Positions 9,305 to 22,008 are shown, counted from the first letter of the stretch. The stretch: 64,000 nucleotides of DNA from Flavobacterium phycosphaerae (GCF_010119235.1 NZ_JAAATZ010000001.1:402501-466500), one strand, 5' to 3'. A program made the numbers and translations. Notes: generated by a model not told the origin, from the sequence alone.

Positions 9305-9354
9305 TGCATTTCATCGATTTTTTTTGCACTTAAACGATATTACTACTACGTTTG
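9305..9354 (+). promoter_or_regulatory. Promoter with paired upstream repeats, giant surface protein gene 1
   Basis: In the 372-bp gap 9142-9513, two related 12-mers, CATTTCATCGAT (9307) and CACTTAAACGAT (9327), stand 20 bp apart. Twenty bases after the second is TACGTTTG (9347-9354), an exact TAnnTTTG -7 box; TTTTG ending at 9326 gives the -33 with a 20-bp spacer. The same arrangement recurs at 52555-52605. The predicted 5' leader is about 155 nt. I see nothing else clear in the gap. Confidence 0.72.
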
Positions 9355-9513
9355 GTTTGTCAAATAATAACAAAACGTTCTTTTTCAAGTTTGTTTAAGC
9401 AGTCTCTACTGATTTCGCTTTTTTTGAATTCCTCAAAAAGAAGTGTCGTCATAACCAATTAAACAGAAATGGATTAGGAATTATTTTAAACAATAATATA
9501 ACAAACCCCAGAA

Positions 9514-12500
9514 ATGAAAAATTTTTACTTGTCCCTAAGAGAAATTAATTTCAAGTTGTTTAATACAACACTAATTAAACTTGCTTTAATTATAGGTGTA
9601 GTATTGAGCATGCAAACCTCCTACTCCCAAACCTCTTGTTCAAATGCTATTGCCATTACGGTTAATGGAAGTTGTTTGAGTGGTTCTGTTTCAGACAATT
9701 CACAAGATTCACCACTAATGAGCTCCGCAAGTTGTACTACCGGTGGTGTATTCAAAAGAGAGCGTTGGTATTCGTTTAATGTATCCAGTGGTCCTCAAAA
9801 TGTTACCATTACAGCCGATTCAGGAGATCGTAACTTATTTTTAATGTTAATTTCTGCGACAAGCTCTTGTAGTGGATTAACATTAATTGATTGTGCCAAT
9901 AGCGATGATACAAATAATTCAGCTCAAACAGAAACCATCACAAGATCCTTGAGTAATGGTTTATACTACATCAAAGTAGTAAACGCAGGTACAAATAACT
10001 CCAACATGACTTTGAGCAGTTTATGTGTTACAGCAGCTTCGGCTTGTTCGACGCCAAGTGCACAACCAACATCATTGATAGTAAGCAGTTCAAGTGCCAC
10101 CAGCGTTTCCGGAAGCTTTACTGCGGCTTCTCCTGCTCCTAATAAATACCTTGTAGTAAGAAGTACAAGTGCCTCTGCTCCAAGTCCGGGACCGGTAAAC
10201 GGAACAGCCTATAGTGTTGGAAATACTATCAGTGGGGCTACAGTAGTTTCAGTAAATAACAGTACCTCATTTACAGATAGTTCATTATCAGGAAATACAA
10301 AATACTACTATTATGTGTATTCTTATAACGACACCTCTTGTTCTGGAGTTGCTTACAATACCACTAGTCCTTTAACCAACAATGTGGTAACTTGTACTGC
10401 TGTTCCAAACTCAGTAACCACTTCCGGAGTTAACAGTAACGGATTTACAATTAACTGGGCATACCCAACGGGCGGTAGTGCCAATACTACCAATTATACA
10501 CTTCAAATAACAACTGATGCTGGTTATACTACTAATATCACCGGTTCTCCATTTGCCGTTGGAACCGCTTTAACTTATACGGCTTCCGGATTAAATGCCA
10601 ATACAACTTATTACTACAGAATATTAGCTAATAATGGTTGTTCCAGCAGCTATGTTACCGGTTCGATTTCGACTACCTGTGCCACCCCATCGGCACAACC
10701 TACAACTTTGGTATTATCATCAGTGACCAGCACTAGTATAAGTGGTTCGTTTACGGCTGCCAGCCCGGCACCTAGCGGTTATTTAATCGTAAGAAGTTCA
10801 AGTGCTACTCCTCCAACACTTACAAATGGTACAACTTACGCCGTAGGATTAACTACTTTAACTCCGGGAACAACCAGAGTTATTCAAGGAAGTGCTGTTA
10901 CTAGTAGTGCAGTATCTTTTACAGATTCAGGCTTGACGGCTAATACACAATATTACTACCACATTTTTTCTTATAACAATGGCTGTAGCGGTGCTCCGGT
11001 TTACAATACAACCTCACCTCTAACCAACAATGCCATTACATGTCCTGCAGCTCCAACAGCTCCGGTAAACTCTTCTATTACAGGAAATGGCTTTACAGTA
11101 AGTTGGACAGCATCAGCCGGTGGTTCAGCAGCAACTGTAAATTATACAGTAGAGGTATATACTAATATCACTTACACTACCCCAATAACAGGATCTCCAT
11201 TTGCCGCTGGAACCTCTTTAACTTATTCGGTATCCGGATTAAATCCGCTTACTACTTACTATTACAGAATTGTAGCTAACAATGGTTGTTCAAGCAGCTA
11301 TTTGACAGGTAGTGTTACTACTTTAATCACTACATGTGTGGCTCCGTCAGCCGCTACCGGTTTAACAATAGGAACAGTAACCTCAACTTCAATTCCTGCT
11401 ACTGTTACAGGAACTGCCAATGGATATTTAGTTATTGCCTCAACCAGTGCTACAGCTCCAACCCAACCAGTAAATGGTATCACTTATAGCTCTGCTAACG
11501 TTGGTACTTTAGGTTCCGGATTAATTTTTATGCAAACCGGCAGTTCAACAACTATAGCCGGTACAGGTTTATCAGGAAATACAAAATACTACTATTACAT
11601 TTATAGTTATAACAACACTTTATGTTCAGGTGGTCCGGTATACAACACATCGGGAGCTTTGACAGGAAACGCTACAACATGTCCGGCTACACCAGGTTCG
11701 GTTACAACTACTAACCTTACGCAAAACGATTTCACCTTAAATTGGGCCAGCTCAATTGGTGGTAATGCAAATGCTGTTACTTATACAGTTCAAGTGGGTA
11801 GTGATGCTGGTTTTACAACTCCGGTTTTGGGCTCTCCATTTACTTTAGTTGACCCTACAATAACATTAGACATAAATGATTTAATTGGTAACACCACTTA
11901 TTACTATCAAATTATAGCTAACAATGGTTGTGATAGTGCTTCTGCTACTGGTTCGGTTACAACATTATCGAATCCTTGTTTGGCTCCGACTAATCAAGCT
12001 TTTAATTTCACCAATGGTGCTATAACATCAACTACATACCCTGCTTCATTTTTAGGTTCAGCTGATGGCTTTTTAGTTATTCGTTCAACTAGTGCTACGC
12101 TTCCTAGCCAACCTGTAGATGGTGTTATTTATAACGCTGCCAATATTGCTACTTTAGGTACCGGATTAACATTTATTCAATCCGGAAGTTCTTATAATAT
12201 TTCAAGTACAGGATTGATAGGAAATACCACTTATTACTATTTTGTATTTGATTACACCATTGCCACATACTGTACAGGTGGTCCGGTATACAATACATCG
12301 GGAGCCCTAGTGGGAACGGGTACTACTTGTCCGGAAGCCCCAACAGGGATTACTACATCAAGCATTACCACTACTTCCTTTAATTTAAACTGGACAGCTC
12401 CTTCAGGTGGCTCATCAGGTGCTATTACCTACACTGTTCAAATTACGACGAATGCCGGATATACTAATAATATTGCCGGTTCCCCTTTCACAGTTGCCAA

Positions 12501-15500
12501 TCCAACAACAACTTTAAGTGTTTCAGGATTAACTGCCGGAACCACATATTACTACAGAATATTAGCCAGTAATGGTTGTTCAAGCTCATATTCAACCGGC
12601 TCAACTACAACCAGTATCACCAATGATAACTGTGCTACAGCAATAGCTTTAACAACAAATACTACTGCAACTTGTATATCTTCAGCCAATGGAACCACAT
12701 TTGGTGCCACGCAATCATCCTCAGGTTGCTCAGGAACTGCAGACGATGATGTATGGTACAGTTTTGTAGCTAATGCTACTTCTCATACTATAACTGTTAC
12801 ACCATCCACGTTAACTGATGCCGTTTTTCAATTATATAGCGGAAGTTGCGCCGGATTAACAAATTTAGGCTGTGTAAACCTTTCCAGTTCAACAGCTATG
12901 GAAACCTATAGTTTTTCAAGTTTAACCATTGGTAACACTTACTACGTTAGAGTTTACAGCTACGGAAATGGTGCAAGTTACCGAGGTAATTTCAACATCT
13001 GTATTACAACTCCGGTTGCTCCTATCAATGATAACTGTAGCGGTGCCATAGCGTTAACCGTTAACAGCACTACTACTTGTGTAACCAGCACTACAGGTAC
13101 ATCAATTTATGGAACACAATCTCAGGCCGGATGTTCAGGAACTGCTGATGATGATATTTGGTATAGCTTTGTAGCTACATCAACGAGTCAAAAAGTTACT
13201 GTTAGTCCTATAACCATGAGTAATGCAGTGTTTCAAGTTTTTAGTGGAACTTGTGGAGCGCTAACTAGTTTAAATTGTACAAATGCCACAACAGGAAGTG
13301 CTATTGAAGTATCTACTGTAGCTGGATTAACTATTGGTGCCACTTATTATGTAAGAGTTTATAGTTCAGGAAGTTTCAGCGGTAGTGGCTCTTTCTCTAT
13401 CTGTATCACAACACCATGTAGTTCAGGAAGTGGAAATGGTACTACTAGCACCACTTGTCCTAATATTGTAGTTGGAGCGAGCGGATTGAATGGTGCAGAC
13501 CCAACAGCAGTGACTTGTTATGCTACAAGCACTTGTACCAATTTGGAAGCTATTTATCCTGATTATAATGACACTACAAGTTATACCGTTAGCACAATTC
13601 CTTATGCACCACCCTATCAATATAACTGTTTAACTAATCCAATTAGTGTTAATGTTGATGACGTTTGGTCGAATACTATTTCTTTACCTTTTAACTTCTG
13701 TTATTATGGTAACACCTACAACAAAGTATTAGTAGGATCAAACGGTGTAATTACTTTTGATACTGCAAGCTATAGTCCTGGAGGATATTCAGGATGGTCA
13801 TTTAGCAACAACTTACCAAGTTCTTCCTTATTTTTAAATTCAATATTTGGTGTTTATCATGATATTGATCCAAGTAAAGGTGGAGAAGTTGGTTGGGAAT
13901 TAGTTACGCTAAGTAGTGGCTGTAGAGCTTTAGTAGCAGCATGGAGTGATATTCCAATGTACTCAACTGTTTGTAATAGCTCTTTATACACCGGAATGAT
14001 TGTACTACACGAAAACAGTAATATTATTGAAGTTTTCATCAAAGAAAAAAATGCTTGTTCCAGCTGGAATAGTGGTAATGCAGTGGTTGGTATTCAAAAT
14101 GCCACAGGAACTCAAGCTGTTGTAGCTCCTAACAGAAATTCAACAGATTCAGATTGGACCGTAAACGAAGAAGCATGGCGATTCACCCCATCAGGAGCAT
14201 CAGTCGCTACTGTAAAATGGTATCAAGGTTCAGGTACATCAGGTCCAGTAGTTGGTACTACCAGCAATGTATCGGTTTGTCCTACGGCAACCACAAATTA
14301 TACAGCAGAAGTAACTTATTCGTTCTGTAACGGTACAACAGCTACCTATCTTGATGAAACTACTGTAACGGTTTCAACCGGAAAAACATGGACAGGAGCT
14401 GTAGATACTGATTGGAGTAATGCTAACAACTGGTCTCCAAGTGGTGTTCCAACTAATACAGATTGTATTACAATACCTAATGTTACTAACAAACCTGTTA
14501 TTTCAGGAACCTCATATAATGCTTATTGCTATAACCTAACGGTTGCAGGTGGTTCGTCATTGCAGGCAGATTCATCTAATAATATTATCGTAACAGATTT
14601 TGTAAAAGTGGTATCGCCTGGTCAATTTAAATTAAAAGACAGCTCTAGTTTAATTCAAATAAACAACACTGCCACTAATACCGGTTCAATTTCTATGGAA
14701 AGAACCGCTTATGTTAAAGCCTATGACTATGTGTATTGGTGTTCTCCTGTTAAAAACTTCAACTCCGGTAGTATATCGCCTACCTCTCCGGGTGGCTATG
14801 TATTCAAATGGAATCCAACAATTGCTAACAGTAATGGCGGGCAAGGAAATTGGGTAAGCGGTACCGAAGCTATGGCAGTAGCCAAAGGATACATTGCAAT
14901 CTCTCCGGGATACTACAGTTATACTACTGCAGCACCACTTACGGCTAACTTTACCGGTGTTCCTTACAATGGAATCAGAAAACCATCTATTTCAAGAGGA
15001 AGCTATACCGGTGCTGATTATACAGGAACAAATGGTGCTACCATTACCCATTTGGATGACAACTGGAATCTAATTGGTAATCCATACCCATCAGCTATTG
15101 ATGCACTAGGTTTCTTGGCATTGAACACAAACATCAATGGAAATGTCAGACTATGGACGCATGGGTCACCAATCAGTACAAGTAATACAAATCCTTTTTA
15201 TGGAACTTTTGCAGCTAATTATGATGTAAATGACTATATCAGTTATAACGGAACCGGTTCAACTCCTCCGGGATTTAACGGAAAAATTGGTGCCGGACAA
15301 GCTTTCTTTGTAATAATGAATGATGGTGCTACCACCAACAGTACTGTTACTTTCAACAATAGTTTAAGAAGTGCTGCTTATGACAATAGTCAATTCTACA
15401 GACAAAATACAACAGCAAGTACTACCCAACCTGAGAAAAACAGAATTTGGTTAAGCTTGGTAAATGCCAATAATGCAGCAGCTACTACCTTGGTTGGCTA

Positions 15501-16101
15501 TGTATCTGATGCAACTTATGATTACGATAGAATGTTTGATGCATCACATAAAATAGCAAATACTTTAGGTATCTATTCTTGGATTGACGATCAAACCGTA
15601 ATCATTAATGGTAGACCAACTCCTTTTGATGACAATGATTATGTAAAAATCGGAGCTTCTATTCCGGCTACGGGAACTTACAGCATAGGAATCAACCAAG
15701 TTGACGGATTATTCAGCAATGACAATCAAGACATTTTCTTGGAAGATACTGAACTTAATGTAGTTCACAATTTAAGAACGGCTCCGTATACATTTACCGC
15801 CAATACCGGTAATTACAGTAATCGATTTATTTTAAAATATAAAAACAGTACTCTTGGCACTACAGAAAACCAATTGGCAACAACTTATGCTTATGTTTCC
15901 AACCACATCTTGAATATAAAATCAGATGACACGATTAAAGAAATATATTTATATGATATTTCCGGGAAACTAATCAAAAAGATTAAACCAACGGTTGAAC
16001 TTGATCATTTTGAAACAGAGTTCCCTTATCAAAACGGAGTGTATTTAGCCACAATCGTAAAAACTAATGGTGAAAAAGCAGCCGTGAAATTGCTCAATTA
16101 A
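9514..16101 (+). CDS. Giant T9SS-secreted multidomain protein 1 (FN3 / PPC-like, 2195 aa)
   Basis: A 2195-residue surface or extracellular protein. After a long signal peptide (to about residue 39, ending in SYSQ) comes a PPC-like domain (about 40-175). Alternating repeats follow up to about 1030: FN3 modules (with the TTYYYRI strand) and a second module type marked by GYLVIRSTSA and YNTTSPLTNN. Two further PPC-like domains start with NDNC at about 1035 and 1171. A Cys-containing region at about 1305-1600, with GSNGVITFDT, FGVYHDIDP and VGIQNATGTQ, resembles nidogen-type domains and is shared with the gene at 22222. The last 75 residues (YDISGKLIKK, GVYLATIVKTNGEKAAVKLL) form a type A T9SS C-terminal sorting domain, so secretion through T9SS with cleavage is expected. 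Function may be adhesion or surface matrix; no catalytic domain is seen. Confidence 0.9.
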   Translation: MKNFYLSLREINFKLFNTTLIKLALIIGVVLSMQTSYSQTSCSNAIAITVNGSCLSGSVSDNSQDSPLMSSASCTTGGVFKRERWYSFNVSSGPQNVTITADSGDRNLFLMLISATSSCSGLTLIDCANSDDTNNSAQTETITRSLSNGLYYIKVVNAGTNNSNMTLSSLCVTAASACSTPSAQPTSLIVSSSSATSVSGSFTAASPAPNKYLVVRSTSASAPSPGPVNGTAYSVGNTISGATVVSVNNSTSFTDSSLSGNTKYYYYVYSYNDTSCSGVAYNTTSPLTNNVVTCTAVPNSVTTSGVNSNGFTINWAYPTGGSANTTNYTLQITTDAGYTTNITGSPFAVGTALTYTASGLNANTTYYYRILANNGCSSSYVTGSISTTCATPSAQPTTLVLSSVTSTSISGSFTAASPAPSGYLIVRSSSATPPTLTNGTTYAVGLTTLTPGTTRVIQGSAVTSSAVSFTDSGLTANTQYYYHIFSYNNGCSGAPVYNTTSPLTNNAITCPAAPTAPVNSSITGNGFTVSWTASAGGSAATVNYTVEVYTNITYTTPITGSPFAAGTSLTYSVSGLNPLTTYYYRIVANNGCSSSYLTGSVTTLITTCVAPSAATGLTIGTVTSTSIPATVTGTANGYLVIASTSATAPTQPVNGITYSSANVGTLGSGLIFMQTGSSTTIAGTGLSGNTKYYYYIYSYNNTLCSGGPVYNTSGALTGNATTCPATPGSVTTTNLTQNDFTLNWASSIGGNANAVTYTVQVGSDAGFTTPVLGSPFTLVDPTITLDINDLIGNTTYYYQIIANNGCDSASATGSVTTLSNPCLAPTNQAFNFTNGAITSTTYPASFLGSADGFLVIRSTSATLPSQPVDGVIYNAANIATLGTGLTFIQSGSSYNISSTGLIGNTTYYYFVFDYTIATYCTGGPVYNTSGALVGTGTTCPEAPTGITTSSITTTSFNLNWTAPSGGSSGAITYTVQITTNAGYTNNIAGSPFTVANPTTTLSVSGLTAGTTYYYRILASNGCSSSYSTGSTTTSITNDNCATAIALTTNTTATCISSANGTTFGATQSSSGCSGTADDDVWYSFVANATSHTITVTPSTLTDAVFQLYSGSCAGLTNLGCVNLSSSTAMETYSFSSLTIGNTYYVRVYSYGNGASYRGNFNICITTPVAPINDNCSGAIALTVNSTTTCVTSTTGTSIYGTQSQAGCSGTADDDIWYSFVATSTSQKVTVSPITMSNAVFQVFSGTCGALTSLNCTNATTGSAIEVSTVAGLTIGATYYVRVYSSGSFSGSGSFSICITTPCSSGSGNGTTSTTCPNIVVGASGLNGADPTAVTCYATSTCTNLEAIYPDYNDTTSYTVSTIPYAPPYQYNCLTNPISVNVDDVWSNTISLPFNFCYYGNTYNKVLVGSNGVITFDTASYSPGGYSGWSFSNNLPSSSLFLNSIFGVYHDIDPSKGGEVGWELVTLSSGCRALVAAWSDIPMYSTVCNSSLYTGMIVLHENSNIIEVFIKEKNACSSWNSGNAVVGIQNATGTQAVVAPNRNSTDSDWTVNEEAWRFTPSGASVATVKWYQGSGTSGPVVGTTSNVSVCPTATTNYTAEVTYSFCNGTTATYLDETTVTVSTGKTWTGAVDTDWSNANNWSPSGVPTNTDCITIPNVTNKPVISGTSYNAYCYNLTVAGGSSLQADSSNNIIVTDFVKVVSPGQFKLKDSSSLIQINNTATNTGSISMERTAYVKAYDYVYWCSPVKNFNSGSISPTSPGGYVFKWNPTIANSNGGQGNWVSGTEAMAVAKGYIAISPGYYSYTTAAPLTANFTGVPYNGIRKPSISRGSYTGADYTGTNGATITHLDDNWNLIGNPYPSAIDALGFLALNTNINGNVRLWTHGSPISTSNTNPFYGTFAANYDVNDYISYNGTGSTPPGFNGKIGAGQAFFVIMNDGATTNSTVTFNNSLRSAAYDNSQFYRQNTTASTTQPEKNRIWLSLVNANNAAATTLVGYVSDATYDYDRMFDASHKIANTLGIYSWIDDQTVIINGRPTPFDDNDYVKIGASIPATGTYSIGINQVDGLFSNDNQDIFLEDTELNVVHNLRTAPYTFTANTGNYSNRFILKYKNSTLGTTENQLATTYAYVSNHILNIKSDDTIKEIYLYDISGKLIKKIKPTVELDHFETEFPYQNGVYLATIVKTNGEKAAVKLLN

Positions 16102-16120
16102 CCTATCCTAATTACTAACT

Positions 16121-16159
16121 AAACCCCTATTAAGTGATCGTACTTACTAGGGGTTTTTT
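16121..16159 (+). terminator. Rho-independent terminator after giant gene 1
   Basis: AAACCCCTA pairs with TAGGGGTTT, extended by AAGT/ACTT inside, and is followed by a T run. Confidence 0.85.
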
Positions 16160-16269
16160 CGTTATGTTAAAAAGCATAAAAAATCGATGAAATACACTAC
16201 TTTTAAAACTGCAAATAAATGATATGTAAGCAATTAGCATTTTTAAATTAAAAAATGTCCGAAAAAATG

Positions 16270-16337
16270 TCATTTATCGATTTTTACGGTAGAATACCTG
16301 ATAAATAGGACTTTACAGTTCTCATAGGCTAAATTTG
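16270..16337 (+). promoter_or_regulatory. Putative promoter of giant gene 2
   Basis: TAAATTTG at 16330-16337 matches the -7 consensus 35 bp before the ATG, but no TTG lies at -33. TCATTTATCGAT at 16270 resembles the repeat found before giant gene 1 and stands 60 bp before the -7 box; a weak second match (GACTTTACAGTT, 7 of 12) stands 21 bp before it. An inverted copy, ATCGATGAAATA, lies at 16183-16194. The match is weaker than at the other promoters. Confidence 0.5.
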
Positions 16338-16372
16338 TTGAACTATTAACGAAGTTTAAAATTCATTGCCCT

Positions 16373-19300
16373 ATGAAGAAAAACTACCTACACTCAGAAA
16401 AGAGATTTTCGTTCAAATTGTTTTTAATTCAAAACAACCTAGTACTACTATTTATCCTTTTGCTACTAGCAGGAAAATCTACCCAAGCACAAACCGCAGG
16501 TCCTAATAATGCTGGAACCGGAACAAATGTTACCGGAGTGGGAACTGTAGCCTGGACCAGCTTTGGAAATGTTACTGCCGCTGATGGTGTTACTGCCAAT
16601 GCAGTATTTACAGGAAGTGCCAATTCAAACTACATACAAGGAACCAATTATGGGTTCGCTATACCAATCGGTGTTGTGGTAGATGGTATTGAAGTTACTA
16701 TCAACAGAAAAACAAGTGCTGTCAATGCCGGAAGAATTACTAAAGATAATGTGGTCAGTATGGTAAAAGGTGGTGCTATAGTTGGAAACAACAAAGCTAC
16801 AACCACAGCCTATACAACTACCTTAACAACAGCCACCTACGGAAGCCCAACAGACAAATGGGGAACCACTTGGACCTCTGCAGACATTAACGCTACTAAT
16901 TTTGGCGCAGTGATTTCTGTTAATGCCAATAACAGTTTAACCGCTGCTGTAGATTATATTCAAATTAAAGTTTATTATACCCCCGTACCAATGGTTACCA
17001 GCTTCACCGGTAGCAGTGCTTGTGTTGGCACTACTCCATCAGTAGTTATTACCGGAAATTATTTTACCGGAGCAACTGCTGTAAAATTTAATGGTGTTTC
17101 AGCATCTTTTACTGTAAACAGTGCTACTCAAATAACCGCTACTCTGCCGGTGAGTGCCACTACAGGAACTATAAGTGTTACCACTCCGTCAGGAACAGGA
17201 ACCAGCGCCGGTAGTTTTACTATAAACCCTTTACCATCAGTTGCCCCTATCACCGGTACTACTAACGTTTGTATTGGCGGCAGTACCACTTTAAACGAGG
17301 CAACATCAGGAGGTACTTGGAGTAGTGCTTCTCCAACAAAAGCTACCATAAATACCAGTGGTGTCGTAACCGGAATAGCAGCAGGGACTTCACTTATTAC
17401 TTATACTTATACCAATGGAAACGGCTGTACTAATTCGGTTTCAACGACTATAACTGTTACTGCATTACCCGTAGTAGTTGCCGCCAGTTCGGTTTGTATC
17501 GGAAATACGATTCAAGCAACTCCAAATTCAGGCGGAACATGGGCAAGCAATGACACTTCAAAAGCTACTATTGACACTACTGGATTGATAATAGGTATTA
17601 CATCAGGAAATGTTACTTTCACATATACAGATACAACAACAGGATGCAATGCTACAACATCAATAGTAAGTGTTGTTTCATCTCCTGTAATCACTTCAAA
17701 TCCTGTGGCAACCCAAACAGTTTGTTCTGGCAATTCTGCTAGTTTCAGCGTTACTGCCACTGGCGGAGGATTAACTTATCAATGGTATAACGGAGCAACT
17801 TTACTAACAAATGGAGGGGCAATTTCGGGCGCTACCTCATCAACTTTGACCATTAATCCGGTAGCTTTGAGCGATGCCGGTACAACTTACTATTGTGAGA
17901 TTATAGGGAGTTGTTCTCCAGCTATTTCTTCTAACACTGCTGAATTAATAGTGCTGGAAAAAGCAACTATAACGGATCAACCTATAGGTGTTCAGTCATT
18001 TTGTGCCGGGGATACAGCTTCTTTAGCAGTAAGTGCAACAGGTGACGGTATAACTTATCAATGGTATAAAGGAGCAACCATGTTGGTAGATAATGGCACA
18101 GTTTCAGGAGCTACTTCAGCCACTTTGACTCTTTCCCCATTAAGTGTAAGCGACAGTGCTGCTAATTATTATTGTTTAGTAACCGGAACAAGTCCGTGTA
18201 ATGCAGTATCCTCAAATTTTGGTACAATTAATGTAAACCAAGGTGTATCTATTACAGCTCAGCCACAAATATCGCAAACCGTTTGTGAAAGCAGTTCGGC
18301 AAGTTTTTCGGTTAGTGCTTCTGGCGGAAATTTAAGCTATCAATGGTACAAAGGAGCTTCACCGGTAACAAACGGAGGAACTATATCAGGCGCAACAACT
18401 GCAACATTAACTATAGCTTCAACAACTACTACCAACTCCGGTTCTTACTATTGTTTGGTTAGTAATAACTGTTCCGGAAGTACGGCTAGTGATAATGCTT
18501 TATTAACAGTTAGTGCAAACAGCGTTGGTGGTACTGCTTCAAGTTCACTACCTAATGTGACTCCGGTAGTCAGAAATATTACGCAATGTCATTTTGCCTC
18601 CGGGACTGTTTATTTGAGTGGTCATATCGGTTCTGTTGTTCGATGGGAATACACTACCAGTGGTGGTGCGAGTTGGATACCTATTGCAAACACTACTACC
18701 AGTTGTACTTATAACAATATTACTCAATCTACTTTTTTCAGAGCGGTGGTTCAAAACAACCCATGTAGTTTGGCTTATTCTTACGTTGCTTTAATTGACG
18801 TAATCCCTAATGTAAAACCAACTCCGGTAACCGCTACACCACAAACAATTTGTATTGGTGGCAGTAGCGATTTATATTCGGAAAGTGGTTTTGCAACCAG
18901 TTCTTATTTAGCTACCGGCGGAAGTTTCAGCAATGCAAATCCGGCTAACTGGTTAGTTGATGGTTGCGGAAACTGTTTGAATGCAGGAGGAAGTAATACA
19001 ACCGAAGGACCTTTTAGATTGAGTGCAACAAATGGCGGAACTTATTCGGGAATAAACTATACTTCAAGCGGAAAATTTGCTATTGCTAATGGAAATTACT
19101 ACTCTGTAATGCAAACCCCAATCTTTAATACCTTTGGTCTACCAATGGCCACTTTAAGTTTTAATCATGCTTTTAACTTACAAGTTGGGGCGAGTGTTTC
19201 AGTAGAATTATCACTAGATGGGGGAACTACTTATAGTGTTGTTTTAGCCAGTTATACAGGAGCAAGTACAAGAAGTCCGTATGGGCCTTTTCCTAATCAA

Positions 19301-21954
19301 TCTATTGATTTGAGTAACTACATTGGACAAGCCAGTTTAAGAGTTCGTTTTGTATATAACGGAACGGCAAACAGTTCATGGGCAGTAGATAATATTTTAA
19401 TTCCGGAAACCCCATCAAACCTAACTACGCAATGGATTGACTCAATAACAGGTCAAGTTATCAGTAACACAGCTACAGCTACTGTAACTCCAACCGTAAC
19501 TACTACTTATGCAATCACCTCTTACTTAAACGGATGCACCAGTTATGGTCCTGAAGGAACAACCTATATTACCATAACAGTTAATCAAAGACCAACAGCT
19601 GCTATTGGCCCTAATCAAACGGTTTGTAATGGTGATTCGGCTACTTTCAGCGTGGCATTGACAGGTGTTGCTCCTTGGAGTGTAACTTACAGCAACGGTA
19701 CTACATCTACAACCGTAAACAACGTAACTACTAATCCTTATGTATTCACTGTTAGTGGTTTCACCACAAATAAAACCTATACAATTACGGCTTTAAGCGA
19801 TTCAAAATGTATTGCAAAACCACAGGATTTAACAGGTTCTGCGGTAGTAACTGTTTTAAACGGAACTGCCGGATTATGGACCGGATTAATAAGCACCGAT
19901 TGGTTTGATTGTAGAAACTGGGCGGGTGGTTTACCTTCAGCCACTATCAATGCACAAATTCCTTCGAGTGCAGTCAGAATGCCGCTTATTGATCCTGCCA
20001 ACTCTTCTTATGCGGCATTATACAGCAACATAGCAAGAGCGCAAGATATTATCATTGCCAATACAGCTTCTGTAGCTATGGCGGCCAATTCTAATTTATA
20101 CATCAGCAGAGATTGGAAAAACAGCGGTACTTTTATTCCGGGAACTGGAACGGTGACATTTAACGGTGCTACGGCTAATCAAATTCAGACCATAAATGCC
20201 GGTATAAAAACCAACGAAACATTTTATAATTTCACGCTTAACAACTCTAACGGAGCAAGAGGAATCAGCGTTGTAGATGGCTTTGCTCTTAATGTGGCTA
20301 ACCTTTTATCTTTACAAAGTGGTGATTTACGTTTGGTGGGTGAAGCCCAACTTCTTCAAAGCGGTACAACAGCCAATCCATCATCCGGAACAGGTAAAAT
20401 CTTAAAAGACCAACAAGGAAGTCAAAGTAGTTACCATTATAATTATTGGTCTTCACCAGTTACTACCAATGGAAGCACTTATACTGTTGGCGGGGTTTTA
20501 AGAGACGGAACAAACTCGGCTTCAAACCCTTTTAACCCAGGTACTATCAACTTTGGAGGTGGTTATTATTTTGCGGATGGAGCTTTGTCTAGTCCAATAA
20601 AAATCAGCACCAGCTGGATATACAAATTCACCAGCGTTAGTAGCTCTTATGCAGGATGGCAATTTATTGGCGATACCGGAACTATTAATCCGGGAGAAGG
20701 ATTTACCATGAAAGGCAACAGCGGTTCTTCATCAAACACCACTGCGCAAAACTATGTTTTTGTGGGTAAACCTAATAATGGTACTATTAGCTTAAACATC
20801 TCGCCAAATCAAACTTATTTGGCCGGAAATCCTTATCCATCATCCTTAGATGCTGACGAATTTATTAAAGACAACGTTAAAGACGGTGGCGGTAGAGCAG
20901 CCAGTAATATCTTCAACGGAGCATTATACTTTTGGGATCATTTTGGAGGCACAGCTCATATACTAGGTCAGTACGTTGGCGGTTATGCAACTTACTCTTT
21001 AATGGGTGGTGTAGTAGCCATTTCTAACGATCCGCTAACTGCTAATAATGGTTTAACAGGAACAAAAGTTCCAACCAAAAATATCGCAGTGGGGCAAGGC
21101 TTCTTTATAGGAACCGGTGTTATCACTGATATGCCTACCAACAATCCTAATTTAACTTCTCCTATTACCGGAGGAACCATAAACTTCAAAAACAGTCAGA
21201 GAGTTTTTAAAACAGAATCGCCTGCGAATTCTGTGTTCTTCAGAACAAATGCTACTCAAGCTACTGTTAACGATGAACGTTCAAAATCAGAATCGCTTTT
21301 GAATCGCCTTCAGGTTTGTACCGACAATTGTTGATAGGTGTTGACGAAAACACTACTAATTCCTTTGATATTGGGTATGATGCTCCAATGATTGATGCCG
21401 GTACTGAAGATTTGTATTGGACTATCAATTCATCTAAATTTACAATCCAAGCAGTGTCTAATTTTGATGAAAATCAAATCATCCCAATAGGAATAGTAAC
21501 CGCCAACGAAGGCATGAGCACTATTCGTGTAAGTGGTTTAGAAAATATACCTACTTCAACCGAGATTTTCATTCACGACAATGAAACCGGGCTTGACCAT
21601 GACATTAAGGAAAATGCCTTTTCTATTGCCCTGCCAATTGGCACTTATAACGATAGATTTTCATTACGCTTTAGCGGAAATACATTAGGAACAAACAATC
21701 AAACCGTTACTAAACCATTATTGTATTTTACGAATAATGATAATACCATAAATATTAAAAATAATAGTTTGAGCAACACTATAAAATCGGTTAGTATATT
21801 CAATTTGTTAGGGCAATTTATAGCTTCCTATAAAACAAACGACGCTAATCAACTGGAAATTAAAATTCCTGTTCATCAAATGGCAGCCGGAACTTACATA
21901 GTAAAAGTAAATGCAGAGCAGGGTAATTTTAGTGAAAAGATAATTATTAATTAA
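16373..21954 (+). CDS. Giant T9SS-secreted multidomain protein 2 (TIG / Ig-like), frameshifted near 21315
   Basis: Reads as 1653 residues to a stop at 21334, then continues one base out of phase from about 21316 to 21954. One extra T in the TTT at 21315-21317 would give one protein of about 1860 residues. Modules: signal peptide to about 40 (ending STQAQ); an all-beta domain to about 200; an IPT/TIG domain (about 203-283, TGNYFTGATAVKFNG); a Big2-like domain (about 285-365); three Ig-like repeats (about 440-705) each with YQWY and a YYC strand; further beta domains; and, after the shift, a C-terminal domain ending SVSIFNLLGQFIASY then GTYIVKVNAEQGNFSEKIIIN, a type A T9SS signal. As written, the long fragment lacks that signal and would not be secreted. 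It is probably structural or adhesive. Confidence 0.87.
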
Positions 21955-21968
21955 ATAATACTTAAATA

Positions 21969-22008
21969 AAAAGTAAAGGATGCTCAAAAGGCATCCTTTA
22001 CTTTTATT
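21969..22008 (+). terminator. Rho-independent terminator after giant gene 2
   Basis: A 15-bp stem (AAAAGTAAAGGATGC / GCATCCTTTACTTTT) with a 7-nt loop. T and A tracts on both sides make it potentially bidirectional. Confidence 0.9.

Noticed and set aside
11298..21189. Reverse-strand open frames inside the giant protein genes
   Set aside because: Their Val/Pro/Ala-rich products mirror Thr/Gly/Ser-rich codons on the other strand and lack start signals.
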